A stretch of 9,224 nt of DNA from Candidatus Bipolaricaulota bacterium (GTDB lineage: Bacteria; Bipolaricaulota; Bipolaricaulia; UBA7950; UBA9294): contig JAGLYB010000077.1 in NCBI GenBank assembly GCA_023132545.1, positions 1 through 9,224 on the forward strand. The letters are read 5' to 3'. Under the pieces are notes generated by a model, which saw only the letters and a program-made list of their open reading frames with translations, had not been told where the DNA came from and did no database searches. The translations under genes and the position numbers were made by a program. The first letter of the stretch is position 1, and each line of letters starts with the position of its first letter. This document shows, piece by piece, positions 5,673-9,224 of the stretch.

Positions 5673-7061
5673 CTATTTGTGGATCGTCTTCAGGAACTCG
5701 GTGATCTCCGGCATGCCGCCCTGGAACACGAGGTATCCGTCGTAGGGTTCGCGTTCGGTGGTCTCTCCACATACCGGAGTCAGCATGATCTCGCGTACAC
5801 GATCCAGATCATCGGTCTGACCCAGCGCCCAGCCCAGCTTGATGTAGGCTACCTCGGGAAGCATGTTTTCTGCCGGAATGATGCCCTTGGCCATCAGATC
5901 ACGGCCTGTGTCATATACGAACATGTGCACGTATCCCCATAGCGTTTGGACAGTCATGTAGATGGCGACTCCGGCGGCGGTGGCCCGCTCGATGGCTGGA
6001 TAGATCGGCTTGTTGACGTGACCCAACCCCGTTCCAGCGATCACGATGCCTTTGTATCCCTTCTCAACCACGCCGTCGATGATGTCGGGATGCATGTTGG
6101 GGTAGTAGTAGACCATGGTGACCCGTTCTTCGAATACGGCGTTGATGTCGACATAGCGATCATCGCGACGACGGCGATTGTAATCTGCGCGAAGTGGAAC
6201 AACGCCTTCGCGTGTGACCCTGGCTAGGGGGATATCACCGATGGTTCGGAATGTCGAGCGATAGGACGAATGCATTTTTCGTACGCGTGTTCCGCGATGG
6301 AGCAGTCCGTACTCATCAGATGTCGGGCCGAACATACATACCATAACCTCGGCAATGTCCGATGTTGCAGCGGTGGTGGTAGCGTGAATCAGATTCAATG
6401 CGGCATCCGAGGACGGGCGGTCTGACGATCGCTGCGATCCGACGATGACAATGGGGATGGGGGAATTCTGTACCATGAATGCCAGGGCGCTGGCTGTGTG
6501 ATGCATGGTATCCGTGCCATGGCCGATAACGATGCCATCGATGCCTTTTTCAATCTCATCTCTGATCGCATGAGCCAAGACGATGTATTGGTGCGGCCCC
6601 ATATTCTCGGAGAAGACGCCGAATAGCTTCTGTGTTGTTAAATTACAGATATCGGCCAGCTCGGGAACCGCTCCATACAATTCGCCTGGCGAGAAGGCAG
6701 GGATAACGGCTCCGGTACGATAATCGAGCCTCGATGCGATCGTTCCGCCCGTCCCCAGCAGTGTTACGTAGGGTTTGTCCGGGGAGACCGGAAATGCTTT
6801 TTCAGGAATCTTGTAGTGCGCTTCCTTGGAACCCAGCACGGTGGCTTCAGTGAGGGTACGGATATCGATGCCGATGTTGTAGCCGGTTGCTAGCTTGAGC
6901 ACGAGATGTCGCGAATCATCGAATTCGGATCTAGGCAAGATGATGCCGCTGAACTCACCGCGTGTCGTCTTCAGGATGACGTCATCCCACACGCCGATGC
7001 CGAATTTGTGAAGGGCGTCCAAGGATTCGCCGCGATAGCCTTTCGTCTTATCTTCGCTCAC
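5673..7061 (-). CDS. gatD: Glutamyl-tRNA(Gln) amidotransferase subunit D (asparaginase-like, archaeal type)
   Basis: This 462-residue protein has the GatD layout: a small N-terminal SH3-like domain (about 12-75), a linker, then a type-I asparaginase fold. Catalytic threonine T107 sits in GTGGTIAS (103-110), the T183-D184 pair in GHGTDTMHHTA, and K262 in RGTRVRKMHSS, so the amidase is complete. GatD releases ammonia from glutamine (or asparagine) and passes it through a tunnel to GatE, which amidates Glu-tRNA(Gln). The SH3-like N-terminal domain and the block YDTGRDLM, MLPEVAYIKLGWALG near the C-terminus separate it from ordinary asparaginases. The GTG start at 7061-7059 overlaps the gatE stop (GTGA) and follows AAGGAG with a seven-base spacer; the open frame continues to 7148 but that part lies over gatE. 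Length is slightly above archaeal GatD (about 435-440). A stand-alone asparaginase is unlikely given gatE upstream. Confidence 0.93.
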   Translation of the reverse strand: MSEDKTKGYRGESLDALHKFGIGVWDDVILKTTRGEFSGIILPRSEFDDSRHLVLKLATGYNIGIDIRTLTEATVLGSKEAHYKIPEKAFPVSPDKPYVTLLGTGGTIASRLDYRTGAVIPAFSPGELYGAVPELADICNLTTQKLFGVFSENMGPHQYIVLAHAIRDEIEKGIDGIVIGHGTDTMHHTASALAFMVQNSPIPIVIVGSQRSSDRPSSDAALNLIHATTTAATSDIAEVMVCMFGPTSDEYGLLHRGTRVRKMHSSYRSTFRTIGDIPLARVTREGVVPLRADYNRRRRDDRYVDINAVFEERVTMVYYYPNMHPDIIDGVVEKGYKGIVIAGTGLGHVNKPIYPAIERATAAGVAIYMTVQTLWGYVHMFVYDTGRDLMAKGIIPAENMLPEVAYIKLGWALGQTDDLDRVREIMLTPVCGETTEREPYDGYLVFQGGMPEITEFLKTIHK

Positions 7062-9013
7062 TGGACGACTCCTTCTGAAATCCTTAGGGCAAGATCCGCA
7101 AGAGACACGTTCCCTAGAGCTACTGGCCGCAGTTGCCCCATGATCCAATTGCGCAAGGCACGTTCGGCGTTTCTTCGTCTTTTCGGCTTAAACTGCGCTA
7201 GTAGGTCCGGGATTCTTGCGAAGATATCCGACTCAGTTGCCGTCGTGTAGCCAACTCGGCTCAGCATCTCATCGAACCCCAACTGAGGATCGGCGAACGC
7301 AATCGGAATCAATGGCCTCAGAATGTCCCTCTCCAAACCTCGCTTGTGGACCTCGCGAACTAGGTTGAGAATCCATTCGCCATCTCCCGGCCGGTCTCCG
7401 CAAGCGTGTCTCAACGTGTGTCCGAGAAGTGTCCCGGCGAACGTTGGGCCTACGCCTTGCTCTCGAATCAGCTTTTCTAGCAAAGGGAAGAGCGTACGCT
7501 TGAGAATGAATGCCCAGCAATCCTCGGGAATGCCCCATTCGCGCATCTGCGTTGTGCAGTCGCTGATGCTGCGGGGAAGTGCGGAGCGAATTGCCTCGAT
7601 GACGGCTTCGTCAATGGGGATAGGGGCTGAATCCGTATCTGGATACATGCGATTAGGTCCTGGCAACACGCGTTCGAACAAGGTGGTGCCGTCGGCCAGC
7701 GCCTTGCGGGTCTCGTTGGGAACGCCCTCGAACGCCATTCGGCAGCGTTCTTCGATCGTCTCGATGGCCGTCTCCATATCGCTTTGAGGCCCCCAGACGA
7801 GGATCTGAGCATCGCCGTCGCTGCTTGAAAGCGCTTCTCGTATGCGGCTCCAATCGTCGTGCCCGAGTTGCGGGTTGATCTCCTCCGAATGGGCCATGTT
7901 TGGTTTGTCGATGCAGGCAACGACCTTGATGCGGTCGGAGATCTCGTCGGCGAAACAGCGGCTCGGATTGGTGAAGAACGACAAGATGCCTTTGAAACCC
8001 GGAAGATGTATCGCAACCAGAGCTTCAGGTTGTTTTTCGATAGGCAAGGATGCCTGATAGTCTTCCGGACTGAGCGGAAGGGCAAAGGGCTTCCATGATT
8101 CGGGATCCGAAATGCGGGCTATCAATTCGGAACGAATTGCGAGTAACGCCTTTTGCCGAAACGCCTCATTGTGCGTGAGCTCGGGAATCCATCGGATATG
8201 TTGCACGCCCTTGATCTCGACGCGTGTTCCTCCCTCGATGCTGACGTTCACGTCTTCACGGCCGGCTCCGATGCCCACATTGACGTGCCCTGTGCTGCGA
8301 TTGAGAAATCGAATGTGCTGAGCGGCTTCGGCGGCCTCATCGGGCGTCAACAAATCTGGGTAGGTAACAGTCTCAACTAGCGGTATCCCGAGACGATCGG
8401 TGCTGTACGTTCGTTCATGACCGATGTCGGACACCTCGCGACAGGAATCTTCTTCGATACTGAGCTGGAGAATTCGGACCGTCTTGTTAGCCAATGGGAT
8501 TTCTCCGTGAATGCCGACAATGGCTGTCCGCTGGAACCCGGTTGGGATGCTCCCATCCAAGTACTGCTTTCGAGTGATATGCAGCTCTCCCACGATCTGG
8601 GACCCCAGCAGCAGTGCGATTTCCGTTGCGATGCGCAGGGCTTCACGGTTCATCGCGAACGGGGGTGTATCGTCGATGTCATAGGTGCAGGCGGTCTCGC
8701 CTTTGATGCGATAGATGATGTTCTTCTTTGTCTTGAACTCCATCAGTGCGGTCCCGTCATACTCCCCCAATTCGCTCAGGGTGGGACGCATGTGGCGTAC
8801 AAGCTGTGCATCGTAAGAGTCGCTTGCTTGATAGAGTCCGGCCGGACAACGGCAGAAGAGCTTCTTCTCGGTCTTCAGCTGTTGGTGGACTTCCAAGCCG
8901 CAACAAAAACCCAATGCTTCGTACAGTGATCGAGTTGCCAGCTTCCTCGGAACATAGCCGACGCTGGCTTTGGTTGTTTCATAGACATTGGCATGGTTGT
9001 CGGGATTACTCAT
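7058..9013 (-). CDS. gatE: Glutamyl-tRNA(Gln) amidotransferase subunit E (archaeal type)
   Basis: This 651-residue protein is GatE, the tRNA-binding kinase-amidase subunit that activates Glu-tRNA(Gln) by phosphorylation and amidates it with ammonia from GatD. The GatB/E catalytic core carries GLEVHQQL (39-46), KLFCRCP, YDIDDTPP (111-118), RKQYLDGSIPTGFQRT (148-163), YSTDRLGIPLVE (203-214) and EDVNVSIEGGTRVEIKGVQ (253-271). DGSIPTGFQRT and the GAD (AspRS-like) insertion (about 325-440), followed by VPNETRKAL and GPNRMYPDTDSAP (452-464), distinguish GatE from bacterial GatB, which lacks the insertion. A helical YqeY-like tail follows (about 490-651). I chose ATG 9013, with GATGAGG nine bases upstream; TTG 9064 and two ATGs in between are possible. 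Even so about 30 residues precede the usual GatE start, and no ATG or GTG lies between. It precedes and overlaps gatD by four bases. Confidence 0.93.
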   Translation of the reverse strand: MSNPDNHANVYETTKASVGYVPRKLATRSLYEALGFCCGLEVHQQLKTEKKLFCRCPAGLYQASDSYDAQLVRHMRPTLSELGEYDGTALMEFKTKKNIIYRIKGETACTYDIDDTPPFAMNREALRIATEIALLLGSQIVGELHITRKQYLDGSIPTGFQRTAIVGIHGEIPLANKTVRILQLSIEEDSCREVSDIGHERTYSTDRLGIPLVETVTYPDLLTPDEAAEAAQHIRFLNRSTGHVNVGIGAGREDVNVSIEGGTRVEIKGVQHIRWIPELTHNEAFRQKALLAIRSELIARISDPESWKPFALPLSPEDYQASLPIEKQPEALVAIHLPGFKGILSFFTNPSRCFADEISDRIKVVACIDKPNMAHSEEINPQLGHDDWSRIREALSSSDGDAQILVWGPQSDMETAIETIEERCRMAFEGVPNETRKALADGTTLFERVLPGPNRMYPDTDSAPIPIDEAVIEAIRSALPRSISDCTTQMREWGIPEDCWAFILKRTLFPLLEKLIREQGVGPTFAGTLLGHTLRHACGDRPGDGEWILNLVREVHKRGLERDILRPLIPIAFADPQLGFDEMLSRVGYTTATESDIFARIPDLLAQFKPKRRRNAERALRNWIMGQLRPVALGNVSLADLALRISEGVVQ

Positions 9014-9224
9014 TAGTGCAGGCCTCATCCCCATCCGAAGCAGAGTATTCGATTGGTTTTGCAAAAGGTTATTTCACTCGACCGGCAAGGGCAAGCAAGA
9101 TGAAGATCATGCTTGCACTTTGTTCCCCAATGTGATCTCCGTAACTCAGGCAAGAACGCGGAATCTGTATACTGTGATGTCTAGGAATTGCTGTGGCCGG
9201 GATCAGCGAACAGGATTGTGGGGG
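9014..9224 (-). promoter_or_regulatory. Upstream region of gatE, with a stem-loop but no clear promoter
   Basis: I see no supported gene here. Read towards gatE, the region holds a stem-loop (9116 down to 9091) in which GCAAGCATGA pairs with TCAT and, past a three-base CTT bulge, with GCTTGC; the outer seven bases form a perfect inverted repeat GCAAGCA/TGCTTGC. The best promoter guess is TTGCCC followed 17 bases later by TAACCT, just downstream of the stem-loop, but it is weak. A palindromic GTATAC lies at 9167-9172. On the plus strand an ATG at 9177 is open to the window edge, too short to judge. Confidence 0.25.

Noticed and set aside
5310..5942. Plus-strand open frame of 210 residues
   Set aside because: It crosses the DUF763 3' end, the junction hairpin and the gatD 3' end in the wrong frames and resembles no protein.
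8417..8929. Plus-strand open frame of 170 residues inside gatE
   Set aside because: Antisense shadow of the well-conserved gatE catalytic core; no ribosome binding site or recognisable domain.
9014..9064. TTG at 9064 or ATG at 9034/9028 as the gatE start
   Set aside because: The ATG at 9013 has a better spaced GAGG and gives the shortest extension; the others cannot be excluded.
9168..9224. Plus-strand promoter (TATACT at 9168) and a short open frame from ATG 9177
   Set aside because: No -35 partner at the right distance, -10 to ATG spacing does not suit a leaderless start, and only 16 codons are visible before the window ends.
1..9224. CRISPR array, insertion sequence, transposase or phage genes
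   Set aside because: No spaced direct repeats, terminal inverted repeats with target duplications, or mobile-element proteins were found.

Overview
The window reads as bacterial chromosome of moderate GC content. The bacterial signals are trigger factor and ClpP, a sigma-70-type promoter (TTGCCG-N17-TATAAT) in front of them, Shine-Dalgarno-led starts and a tRNA gene with a matching promoter. Two parts look archaeal or are mostly known from archaea and some deep-branching or thermophilic bacteria: a gatE-gatD pair for Gln-tRNA(Gln) synthesis and a DUF763 gene. I lean towards an uncultured-type lineage such as Chloroflexota. That is inference only, because no marker gene here fixes the phylum.

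Layout. A tRNA-Thr(CGU) gene lies on the minus strand (4-75) with its own extended -10 promoter. Four genes then run on the plus strand. An RqcH/NFACT protein (127-1716) overlaps a compact M50 site-2-protease-like membrane peptidase (1713-2402) by four bases. After a short gap holding a clear promoter, trigger factor (2486-3742) overlaps clpP (3739-4326) by four bases. After a 124-base gap comes the DUF763 protein (4451-5527), whose start codon sits in the loop of a perfect 11-bp inverted repeat. A convergent junction with a 10-bp hairpin follows. On the minus strand, gatE (9013 down to 7058) overlaps gatD (7061 down to 5673) by four bases. The last 211 bases (9014-9224) are the gatE upstream region, with no gene I can support.

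Function. The plus-strand genes form a protein-quality-control neighbourhood. RqcH marks nascent chains stuck on split 50S subunits, trigger factor receives nascent chains at the exit tunnel, ClpP is the proteolytic core of a Clp protease, and the M50 protein is a likely intramembrane protease. clpX, the usual third partner of tig-clpP, is not next door. The minus-strand pair would amidate Glu-tRNA(Gln) to Gln-tRNA(Gln), a role filled in nearly all bacteria by GatCAB or bypassed by GlnRS.

The points most worth a second look are the archaeal-type GatDE in a bacterial context and the inverted repeat around the DUF763 start codon. No mobile element, CRISPR array or rRNA was seen.
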